In this document: one piece after another, positions 57,501 through 64,000 of the stretch | Numbering within the stretch: the stretch's first letter is position 1 | Layout of the letters: each line of letters starts with the position of its first letter | Assembly (NCBI RefSeq): GCF_902459465.1 | Contig: NC_047072.1 | Span: 15,853,776 to 15,917,775 of the forward strand | DNA from: Asterias rubens | Taxonomy: Eukaryota > Echinodermata > Asteroidea > Forcipulatida > Asteriidae | Direction: 5' to 3' | DNA length: 64,000 nt | Program-made: the position numbers and the translations under genes | Notes under the pieces: model-generated | What the model was told of the DNA's origin: nothing | The model's database searches: none | What the model saw: only the letters and a program-made list of their open reading frames with translations

Positions 57501-60500
57501 TTGTGCAGAAACAAATGACAGGCGAACTGAGGGTAAGCTGAGTGGTCTAGAGGTTTAGATATCTTCTCTAGAGTTGAGTTTGTGAGTTTGAAACCCACCT
57601 GAGTAGTATGCCTGTGGATTTAACAAAAAACAACAGTGCGTGACTTGAATTGTGCTTATCATGCATTAACCAAAATAATATGCATGTTTAACATCTATTA
57701 AATTGTTGCAGTAACCGCTGCTCGAATATAGGATTCAAACTGCCTCTAGCTTTCAGGCAATCCAGGTTGTCTAGTTGCTCTACATGTAGATGGGTAAAGG
57801 ATGTGGGTTTGAATCCCTTTTGAGTATAAATTAATAACGCAGGAAAGTACTGAATAAACAGAGCTTAGCATGGCATGTCATTTAAGTTTGAGTCCCACCT
57901 GAGTAATGTGCCTGTGAAATTTTGTTCACAGGCCTCTGAAAAGTGTTCAGTTCTTTAAAGTCACCTGGAAGTGGTATTTTGTCAAAATAAAGCTTTTGTC
58001 ACTAAAATATGTGTTTTGATGAGTGGAATATGAATAAACAATTATCTAAGGTTTAAAGAAATTAGTTTCCATGTTATTTACAAATTTGAAAAAAAGCCTG
58101 ACCCGAGAGGGCGCTGTTCGTGACGTCAATCGAGGCGCGATGAATCGCATGCAGTGCCAAAACAACATATTGACGCTTGGCGCAAGCTAAAAACATGCCC
58201 TCAAAGTTGAAACAATACCTGATTTTTTTTCACGTTAGGCAAATGCTCCGTTAGGTTCGTTACGTCTTTCAGGTACCTTCTTCGACTTCCCCACTAGCTG
58301 GACTAATTATTGGGGTGGCGTCATGTTTTAGAAAAGAACTTTTCTGTTCAGGTCAAAATGTGTAGTGTATTCCGGATTCTCGAAGCACGACGGCTCGAAT
58401 GAAGTGTTTGCTGCACAGCGCTGGAAAAGACGTCGGACCGCACAACTTGGCAAACTGACACCATCTTTAGTTTTTTGCTGCATCCAGCAGCAATACACCT
58501 GGTCGACATTGCCGGAAAAATGCAAGAAAAAAACTTTTTCAAAACGTACAAACTAACGACTAGGACTTGAATGTACTTGCCCGTACGTGTGTTCGATGTT
58601 CGATCGAGGCAAAGTCTTCCTCGATTGACCTCACAAAAGGGGTAGGCGGAGTCACCCCCCACACAACTTTATTTAATTTTTTAACTTATAAATCTTTAAA
58701 AACAATTACTCCAAAAATTATTTTATTGTTCAGGAATATATACTCTAATGTTTGAAGAAAAATAAAAAATATTTCCAGGTGCCTTTAAACACATTGGTGT
58801 ATCAGTAAAACCAAATCATATTCTTGATCACATGCAATAATTACATGTTTCTTCAATACTAATGATGATTTGTTTCTGTGGTTAGGTTTCTTTACTGGTC
58901 TGAGCTTGGTTTCATGAGAGGTATCTTCCGTCTTGACTTGTCTCATCTTATCCCAACTTCATCAACCAATCAACAAGAGCTTATCATTGAAGCTGATGAT
59001 ATAGAATCATTCTTCATTGACCCATCGGGATTTCAAGTGATATTCCCTCACGCTACCAATGATACAATCGTGGCATCATTCCTGGATGGATCAGAACAAA
59101 CCGTACTACGTGTCGACGATGGACACATCTTAGAATACTTCACTAATGTTTCCAATCTAATCTACTATAATGAGTTATTTGTGTGGACACGCTATGATGA
59201 TGTGGAGAAATCCTGTGATTTTGTAACTGATCCCTATGGTTACCATGCTGCTTATCTCTATTATGAAACAACACTTGGTGGGATTACAGAGAGTGATAAT
59301 TTCTTTTGTTCTGAAGCTTATCATGGATTAGACATCTATCATCCACATTATCAACCAATACCAACTCCATTTAGTCCTCCAACTGGTCTACACGTTTTGT
59401 TTCTAGACACGACAGCGGAGGTTTCTTGGATTAAACCAGTTCAATTTGAAACTGCAGGTAGGATAATAGTTTAGATTTCTTTTAATTTCCAACAGATAAT
59501 GACTTTGTTTGTTTGTACATGCAAGAGAGTTCAGTCAAAGTGGTTGGGAATGAATTTAATAGTTTATACATTTTGTAAACGATAGATTGTGGTTTCTTAA
59601 AAAGTGACGCACAGTATGTTATTATTATAACAGGTCAGGGAGCTTCAAAGTGATGCACAGTATGTTATTATTATTGCAGGTCAGGGAGCTTGAAAGTGAT
59701 GCACAGTATGTTATTATTATTGCAGGTCAGGGAGCTTGAAAGTGATGCACAGTATGTTATTATTATTGCAGGTCAGGGAGCATGGCAAGAATGGTCTTAT
59801 GAAATCGAGTTCCTAGATACAGCTTTTATGGACTCAGTGCTAGTGGAATCTATACAAGGTGTGACGTCTACCTTAGTAAACCTGACTGCTGAGACCCAGT
59901 ATATCATCAGAGTTAGAGCCTACTCAACGGCTGGCAGAGGACCATGGTCAAACAGATTTGTTGGAAGGACTTTAAAATCCGGTTAGTGAAGCTAACCAAT
60001 GTGGCCAATGTTCCACCAAAACACAGAGACACTTCTTTGTTAATGATTAGGCTTAAATGGAAACTACCCATTGTATCTTTTTGAATGGTTTGTTTTAAAA
60101 AATCCATTAAAGTCCAATACCCAATCTTGTAAAAAAAATCACTTGGAATTGAACAGTCTGTTAAAAATTTAATATTCAACAAACAAATCCCTCAAGAATG
60201 AATGTTTTAAAACATTTTGAGTTGAGTAGTTTGCTGCTGCTATGGATATTGAGTGTGCAGCTTCAGGTACAAAATTAATCTAATTAATTCTTGTTGATTA
60301 ATAATAGCAACCCTAAAGTCCTTATTGAAAATTATTGCTCATTGTTTTATTCATCGTTTTATTAATTTTTTAGTTGATGTGGATCCTTTTAGTTGATGTG
60401 GATCCTTTTGTCATCTCTTGTTTTATTCATTGTTTTACTCATTGTTTAGTTGATGTGGATCCTTTCGTCATCTCTTTTTTTATTCATTGTTTTATTCATT

Positions 60501-62222
60501 TTTTAGTTGATGTTGATCCTTTCGTCATCTTTGCCTCAACGAATGGAGTTAAGAGAATTAATTTAGATGGGACAGGATTACACAACGTCATCAATCGAAC
60601 CAATATTAGAGGTAATCTTAAAATGTTATCCTGAGAGAGGCTATGTGTGGAAAGATTGCAGACAAAAGGAAGTGCATAGACATTGGAGTAGAAATCAGTT
60701 TGACAAGCCTTTTATATTTTGTTGTGGCATTTTCAAATCAGCAGTTTCAAACATAATCTGGTGTTTTGTTACCAGCCTACATGTATCTGGTTGCATAAGA
60801 GTTTAGACAAGTATGTAGCACTCTGTACTTGTTCATTAGTTTTGCATCTGGAATATAACAAAAAGTAGTTTTAATGTACGTGTCGATTCTGAAATCTAAA
60901 TGTTTTTGGGTGAAAAATTATCCACACCATATAACATCGAAGGGAATCCTTTTTCAAAATAACGCATACTATCGACAGCTGCAGTGCTTCTCATCAAGTA
61001 AGTTTTTATGATAATTAATTTTCTGGAGTATTTGTTAATCTACCTTTCAGTACTATGTTTAAAATGTTGGTCATGATTTGAACTGTTTTAGATTTGGCAT
61101 GGGATATGCGGACATTGTACTGGTGTGATGAGACGGGGTCTGTGTTCCAGACAGACATTATGGATGCTACAAGAGCAGTGATTGAGCTACCATTTACATC
61201 CTATACACAGGCGTTAGCAGTAGATTGGTTCACTGGCAAGCTGTACCGAGGTACTAGTATCCAACAGGTAATAAACAAAACAACTTGCTAAGCACAGACA
61301 AATCTTGCTTAGCAGAATAAGGTTATCAGCCAAAACTCCTTAACATTCACTTTAAAATGACTTATTGCTTATCCTTTTAAAACGGCTTGAGGAAATAAGG
61401 CCCTGTGTTCAATTTCATTTAAAGCTGCCTAAGCACAAAATGTAGCTAAACACAACAAAATTACGCTTACAAGAATAAGGTTACCAGCCAAAGTACCTTG
61501 CCACATGGACCATCCGCAAGTGGTATTCATCTGCTTGGCAAAAATTGTTCAGCTATATTTTCTGCTTTTAAAACTTTGAAGTTGGGGCCCTGATTAGTTA
61601 GCCTTGATAGCCCCCCTAAGGAGCCGGCCCTGGTGGATGGATGCGATGCAGATTTCATCTGAAATAACTAGAATATCTGACTCAAAGTAAACCCTGCAGT
61701 GAACTGTAAACCCTGCAGTGAACTGTAAACCCTGCAGTGAACTGTAAACCCTGCAGTGAACTGTAAACCCTGCAGTGAACTGTAAACCCTGCAGTGAACT
61801 GTAAACCCTGCAGTGAACTGTAAACCCTGCAGTGAACTGTTAAGGCCCTTATTAGCTTGCCTTGATAGCCCCCTAAGGAGCCGACACTGGTGAATGGATT
61901 CCCTGCAGATTGCATCTGAAATAACCAGAATATCTGACTCAAAGTAAACCCTGCAGTGAACTGTTTGGTTTTCTATATTTTAGGATTTGGCAATCGACTC
62001 ACTTAATGCTTACATGTACTGGACTACAACCAAGACTGTTGAATGCTCACGATTTACAAACAAAGAACACTTTGATTATGAACGACTTAGTGGTATATCA
62101 GATGACCTCATCGCTGGGTTGACTCTTGACCTCCGGGGTGGTTTTGTATACTGGATGTCACTGGTGACTGAGGACAGTGCACAGATGCTGAAGCTTTTCA
62201 GGGCGCAGTTGGCAGGTACCGG
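36540..62222 (+). CDS. ROS1: ROS1/Sevenless-type receptor tyrosine kinase, N-terminal ectodomain (continues beyond window)
   Basis: Sixteen exons join in phase: 36540-36665, 46414-46470, 49267-49326, 50344-50373 (microexon), 50689-50749, 50983-51149, 51324-51462, 51896-52177, 53378-53542, 56536-56732, 57133-57230, 58886-59457, 59772-59981, 60507-60611, 61092-61267 and 61984-62222. They give 894 residues plus two bases. Residues 1-28 form a signal peptide (hydrophobic core IFYVIWILLLIF, then CLSA). Residues 34-105 are a Cys-rich module. FN3 domains follow at about 112-210 and 214-306, then a YWTD-like propeller (about 308-600; FLYWSELGF near 461), a third FN3 (about 625-720; WSYEIEFLD, ITVRAYS-like IIRVRAYSTAGRGPWS) and the start of a second propeller (VIFASTNGVKRINLDG, LYWCDETG, MYWTTTKTVE). 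Order and motifs match vertebrate ROS1. The transmembrane and kinase parts lie to the right. Confidence 0.95.
37108..37318. mobile_element. Fold-back element with nearly perfect 50-bp arms, ROS1 intron 1
   Basis: The left arm (about 37118-37172) and the right arm (about 37251-37303) are reverse complements with very few mismatches; a sample is CTAAACCATTCTGTGAAAGG against CCTTTCACAGAATGGTTTAG. The loop of about 80 bp is GC-rich. It starts 440 bp after ROS1 exon 1. Confidence 0.9.
38935..39003 (-). repeat. tRNA-like SINE fragment
   Basis: On the minus strand it reads AAGTCTTGGCCGAGTGGTTC, an A-box-like start of a Leu/Ser-type tRNA head, then TTTATGACATGTGTCCTTGG. The B box is not clear and the body is missing, so this is a remnant. 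Confidence 0.55.
39181..39905. mobile_element. Two adjacent family A fold-back elements, copies 2 and 3
   Basis: Copy 2 spans 39181-39565, with the family centre (GATTTCGAGACCTCAAATTC against GAATTTGAGGT-type complement) and end GTGTCCACTGCCTTTAA. Copy 3 follows at once (39566-39905). It keeps the flanks of the family (CAAAGACCAGTCTTCTCACT, CTTCAGAGGGAGACGTTACG) but has a different centre: a perfect 32-bp palindrome at 39737-39768 around CTTCTAGCTAGAAG. Confidence 0.85.
41345..41450 (+). repeat. SINE/LINE 3'-end fragment with ATAAT tail
   Basis: An AATAATAAT microsatellite is followed by CGGCTTTTATATAGCGCCCT and AGGGTCCCGAGGCGCTTCAC. The same motif in diverged form is at 56940-57000 (ATTTATAAAGCGCTCTTAC...CAGTGCTTTACACAGAA). 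This is a common retroelement tail type. Confidence 0.55.
42158..42661. mobile_element. Fold-back element, family F, 504 bp
   Basis: It starts TTAAAGGGATGCTGCAGTG and ends CACTGCAGCCACCCTTTAA, 19-bp inverted termini with two mismatches. The inside is GC-rich around 42300-42500, with two TGACGTCA-like sites (GACGTCATGTC, ATGACGTCAC) placed symmetrically. No coding frame. Confidence 0.85.
45723..46005 (+). repeat. 12-bp minisatellite (ATGGCTGCTGCT), ROS1 intron 1
   Basis: About 23 units of 12 bp, mainly ATGGCTGCTGCT, with variants GTGGCTGCTGCT and ATGGCTGCCGGT. Because 12 is divisible by three, several frames stay open on both strands (Met-Ala-rich, Leu-Trp-rich and Ala-Ile-rich). Nothing indicates translation. 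Confidence 0.95.
46545..46929. mobile_element. Fold-back element, family A, copy 4
   Basis: This is the most complete copy: TTAAAGGCAGTGGACACTAT at the start and ATAGTGTCCACTGCCTTTAA at the end, exact 20-bp complements. Its centre pairs GATTTCGAGACCTCAAGTTC with the complement ending GGTCCCGAAATC. It lies in ROS1 intron 2, 75 bp after exon 2. Confidence 0.95.
46950..49170 (+). repeat. 105-bp minisatellite, about 21 copies, ROS1 intron 2
   Basis: The unit contains ACCAAGGGGAGACCCAGACC, CTAGCTCTTTATTTATGGTA, GTAGAGAGACAGTAGAAATG and CACCCAGGAGGTTCAGGGGG. Variants at a few sites (CTTAGTCCTCTTG or CTCGGTTCTTTAG; CCCACTACCC or CCTACTACTC; ATTTATGG, ATGTATGG or ATTCATGG) recur in linked combinations. 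That pattern shows blocks of several units were copied together. It ends 95 bp before exon 3. Confidence 0.95.
50344..50373 (+). CDS. ROS1: Candidate 30-nt ROS1 microexon
   Basis: A long pyrimidine-rich tract, TTGTTGTCTTGTTTCTTTCT, and an AG at 50342-50343 precede 30 bases that end AAG and are followed by GTAAAT. The bases read DSMFSSKQEK with no stop. Both neighbours join in phase 0 (TGT| before, |ATG after), so inclusion adds ten residues and skipping keeps the frame. The insert falls in the Cys-rich N-terminal module, where human ROS1 has no counterpart. It may be an alternative cassette. Confidence 0.6.
51821..51895 (+). repeat. Partial duplicate of ROS1 exon 8 start with acceptor (68-bp offset)
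   Basis: ATATTTCAG|CTTCATTATCTGCACCAATC, with AG at 51826-51827, repeats the true ATATTTCAG|CTCCATTATCAGGACC (AG at 51894-51895). The copy goes on for about 40 bases of exon, ACTAGCCTTGTTTCATGA, where a TGA replaces the arginine codon. Use of this acceptor would truncate the receptor. Confidence 0.9.
52500..53330 (+). repeat. 61-bp minisatellite, about 13 copies, ROS1 intron 8
   Basis: The unit is TTTAGAATCAGTGAGCTTTC, AGATGGAAATATTTCTCTGG and AGGATTGGTCCTGGTATGAA. Units alternate between GATGGAAATA and GAGGGGAATA versions. It ends about 50 bp before exon 9 and does not copy that acceptor. A TAAGCAAATAATCTGCGCTT repeat fragment precedes it. Confidence 0.95.
53755..53900. mobile_element. Small GC-rich fold-back element, related to 23145-23360
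   Basis: Ends CCACTAAGCTCCGCCC and GGGCGGAGTCTACTGG are near-complements, and both copies contain GACCAATCACA and GTCGGAC-type blocks. It lies in ROS1 intron 9. Confidence 0.7.
54526..56450 (+). repeat. 69-bp minisatellite, about 28 copies, ROS1 intron 9
   Basis: The unit is ACTACTGTATGGAGGGAGGA, GTCTCTGTACAGCTTTAGAT, ATTTCAGAACGTTGGATGAT and TTAATGAGT. It varies mainly at GGATGGA/GGAGGGA, TATAGC/TACAGC and ACG/ATG/ACA. As 69 is divisible by three, an uninterrupted 655-codon frame exists on the minus strand and 364- and 291-codon frames on the plus. No start context, splice borders or protein family support coding, so these are treated as artefacts of the repeat. Confidence 0.95.
57955..58788. 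mobile_element. Non-autonomous element with THAP remnant, ROS1 intron 11
   Basis: Termini TTAAAGTCACCTGGAA and its near-complement TTCCAGGTGCCTTTAA define an 834-bp element. The outer 150 bp are AT-rich and the inner part is GC-rich. The only protein similarity is the decayed THAP finger described separately, which suggests descent from a P-element-like transposon. Confidence 0.8.
58328..58525 (-). pseudogene. Decayed THAP-type zinc finger (transposase N terminus)
   Basis: On the minus strand MSTRCIAAGCSKK looks like the first Cys-x4-Cys part of a THAP domain (usual form M-x-CxAxxC). After a frame change KTKDGVSLP fits the next conserved segment. Further on LCSKHF and EPSCFE, in two different frames, fit the closing C-x2-H part. 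At least two frameshifts and the loss of the middle (the Trp-containing region) make it non-functional. Confidence 0.65.
59618..59771 (+). repeat. 46-bp tandem repeat of the ROS1 exon 13 acceptor
   Basis: Acceptor AGs lie at 59633, 59679, 59725 and the true 59771, exactly 46 bp apart. Each is preceded by TATGTTATTATTAT and followed by GTCAGGGAGC. The three decoys go on TTGAAAG or TTCAAAG: the second and third reach a TGA two codons in, whereas the first reads TTC. The true exon has ATGGCAAGAATGG. Confidence 0.95.
60371..60506 (+). repeat. 57-bp tandem repeat of the ROS1 exon 14 acceptor
   Basis: Copies of TTTAG|TTGATGTGGATCCTTT have AGs ending at 60373, 60392, 60449 and the true 60506. The last two steps are exactly 57 bp. 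From 60392 or 60449 the frame is open into the true exon, so these acceptors would add 38 or 19 mostly hydrophobic residues (FVISCFIHCF-like) before VDVDPFVIF. From 60373 a TGA follows. Confidence 0.93.
61285..61590 (+). repeat. Dispersed GCTAAGCACA/GGTTACCAGCCAAA repeat
   Basis: Two tandem-like segments carry CTTAGCAGAATAAGGTTATC and TACAAGAATAAGGTTACCAG, and the second ends near TTGGGGCCCT. Related pieces are at about 29740-29880 and 5040-5090. It is an SINE-like repeat type, not assigned to a family. Confidence 0.55.
61590..61965 (+). repeat. Duplicated block carrying a 19-bp minisatellite, ROS1 intron 15
   Basis: A segment from TAGCCTTGATAGCCCCCCTA to CAGTGAACTGT occurs at about 61600-61700 and 61855-61965. 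In the first copy its end, AAACCCTGCAGTGAACTGT, is amplified to nine 19-bp units (61689-61850). The array ends about 20 bp before the exon 16 acceptor region begins, without copying it. Confidence 0.92.
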
Positions 62223-62369
62223 GTAAGTCAAGACATTTTAAAAACCATCAAATAGTTAATGGTCAGATGTTGTTGACCCTAGCAGAGTCTGTCTTACCAT
62301 TTTTAAAGGCTAAATGGGAACACAACAGACCATACTGGTGTAACATAAGCAGTCAAGTGGAAATAAATG

Positions 62370-63320
62370 AAAAGGGAGAGAGGGAGAAAGTTAACAGAAA
62401 AAGCAAAGGATGAAGACGGAGACAAGGGGACGGGATGGAGGGAAGGGGCACAAGAGGTTGGAAATAAACGAGACAAAACAAAAGAAGGGAAGAAATGAAG
62501 AGAGAGAGAGAGAGCGAGAAAGCAAACAGAACAATCAAAGGATGAACAATGAAGACAGAGACAGGAAGGGATGGAGGGAAGGGGCACAAGAGGTTGGAAT
62601 AAACAAGACAACACCAAAGAAGGCTAGAAATGAAGAGAGAGACAGAGAGAGGGAGAAAGTAAACAGAAAAAGCAAAGGATGAACAATGAAGACGGAGCGA
62701 GGGGACGGGATGGAGAGAAGGGGCACAAGAGGTTGGAAATAAACAAGACAAAACAAAAGAAGGGAAGAAATGAAGAGAGAGAGAGAGCGAGAAAGCAAAC
62801 AGAACAAGCAAAGGATGAACAATGAAGACGGAGACGGGACGGGATGGAGGGAAGGGGCACAAGAGGTTGGAAATTAACAAGACAAAACCAAAGAAGGCTT
62901 GAAATGAAGAGAGAGAGAGGGAGAAAGTAAACAGAAAAAGCATAGGATGAAGACGGAGACAAGGGGACGGGATGGAGGGAAGGGGCACAAGAGGTTGGAA
63001 ATAAACAAGACAAAACAAAAGAAGGGAAGAAATGAAGAGAGAGAGAGAGAGCGAGAAAGCAAACAGAACAAGCAAAGGATGAACAATGAAGACGGAGACA
63101 GGGGACGGGATGGAGGGAAGGGGCACAAGAGGTTGGAAATAAACGAGACAAAACAAAAGAAGAGAAGAAATGAAGAGAGAGAGAGGGAGAAAGTAAACAG
63201 AAAAAGCAAAGGATGAACAATGAAGACGGAGACAAGGGGACGGGATGGAGGGAAGGGGCACAAGAGGTTGGAAATAAACAAGACAACACCAAAGAAGGCA
63301 AGAGGGAGAAAAGGGAAGGC
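62370..63320 (+). repeat. Purine-rich minisatellite, about seven units of 125-141 bp
   Basis: Units start GAAGACGGAGACAAGGGGAC at about 62412, 62551, 62689, 62824, 62949, 63090 and 63223. They contain GGATGGAGGGAAGGGGCACA, AGAGGTTGGAAATAAACAAG and a variable GAGAGAGAGA run. The plus strand is mostly purine. Long Ser/Leu/Pro frames on the minus strand are products of the repeat and have no domain support. Confidence 0.93.
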
Positions 63321-64000
63321 AACAGGTCCTTTTGCAATAGCTATTTTTAGGATAATAAATAGTCTTAAGAGTCAGTTCAGGTCAATAATTGACATAGTTG
63401 CTCACGGTCAAAAAATGAATTTTTTTTATACTTTGTGGGTGGAAGGGCCTTGGGGTGCAAGTAAACAAAATTGCATTTTCAACTCTATATATAGCCTGTT
63501 GCCATGGTTACGGCTCATTTTGTTTTTTGGATATTTTAGGCCGATTTTGGGGTCTGAAAAACTGGTTTTTAGCTCATATTTACAACTCCACCCCGCCAAA
63601 ATGCAAAATTATTTCAAAAAACCTTTTATATCACTACAAAGTATCGTCCTTGGCCTTCCTTGAGAAAAAAAATTATTGCTTTAAATATTACCCTTGTGCT
63701 ATTTTTGCATCATGCATTACAGTATGTTTTTAGAACTTGCAAAATCGACATTTTTACCCTATTTTTGGACCCCAAAATGTCAACTTGCCAGGGGTCTCAG
63801 AAAATTTTCCTTTCGGCTGTGATTAGGGCCAACATTGGTCTTTCCATATCTGGTGTCAAAAACTTGGGCAATTGTATCCTGTTGTGACAGTACTGCCTCA
63901 AAACTAGACTTTTTTCCAAAAAACGTGAAAAATGCCTTTTTAAGGGTCTTTTCACATAATATCGACATACGTGTCCATGGTAAAAAAAAAGGAATATTTT
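63321..64000 (+). other. ROS1 intron 16, unassigned sequence to window end
   Basis: T-rich sequence with many short T and A runs and no acceptor followed by ROS1-like coding sequence. The style (TTTTTGGACCCCAAAATGTC, GGCCAACATTGGTC) suggests a repeat, but no other copy lies in the window. Confidence 0.5.

Noticed and set aside
62353-63337. Long Ser/Leu/Pro/Phe-rich minus-strand frames that look like membrane proteins
   Set aside because: They are translations of the pyrimidine strand of a purine-rich repeat. Three overlapping frames look alike, so none is a gene.

Overview
The window is animal nuclear DNA: single-copy genes with GT-AG introns, long AT-rich spacers, and many fold-back elements and minisatellites. 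Gene content is deuterostome-like (ROS1, NT5DC1, MIS18A, MTRES1). The dispersed repeat families resemble those of echinoderms, most likely a sea star; that taxon is inferred from repeat style and was not tested.

Seven genes can be assigned, and their strands alternate strictly. From left to right: the 3' end of a p90 ribosomal S6 kinase (RSK, +, 252-1608); MTRES1 (-, 8996-11069); MIS18A (+, 11322-16304); NT5DC1 (-, 18995-24283, with its central exons apparently absent); a PEBP-family gene (+, 25552-27421); YRDC (-, 30348-36195, terminal exon unresolved); and the 5' two-fifths of the receptor tyrosine kinase ROS1 (+, 36540 to beyond the right edge). This gives three head-to-head pairs: MTRES1/MIS18A, NT5DC1/PEBP and YRDC/ROS1. 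The YRDC/ROS1 spacer is 344 bp and holds two perfect CArG boxes.

The products work separately: growth-factor signalling (RSK, ROS1, PEBP), mitochondrial RNA maintenance (MTRES1), centromere licensing (MIS18A), tRNA t6A synthesis (YRDC) and a HAD-type nucleotidase (NT5DC1). MTRES1, NT5DC1, ROS1 and one RSK paralogue (RPS6KA2) all lie on human 6q, which suggests a conserved ancestral linkage group.

The most unusual feature is that tandem duplications and minisatellites repeatedly span exon-intron junctions. Eight cases in five genes copy a real acceptor or donor together with the adjacent exon bases, laying decoy splice sites beside the true one. Most decoys lead quickly to a stop codon; in ROS1 exon 14 two of them would give in-frame 19- and 38-residue insertions.

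The rest is repeats: several fold-back families with TTAAAG...CTTTAA termini, a 2.1-kb fold-back inside a YRDC intron, a tRNA-derived SINE, a decayed THAP-domain element, and large ROS1-intron minisatellites (12, 19, 61, 69, 105 and about 135 bp). Some of these arrays create long but spurious open frames.
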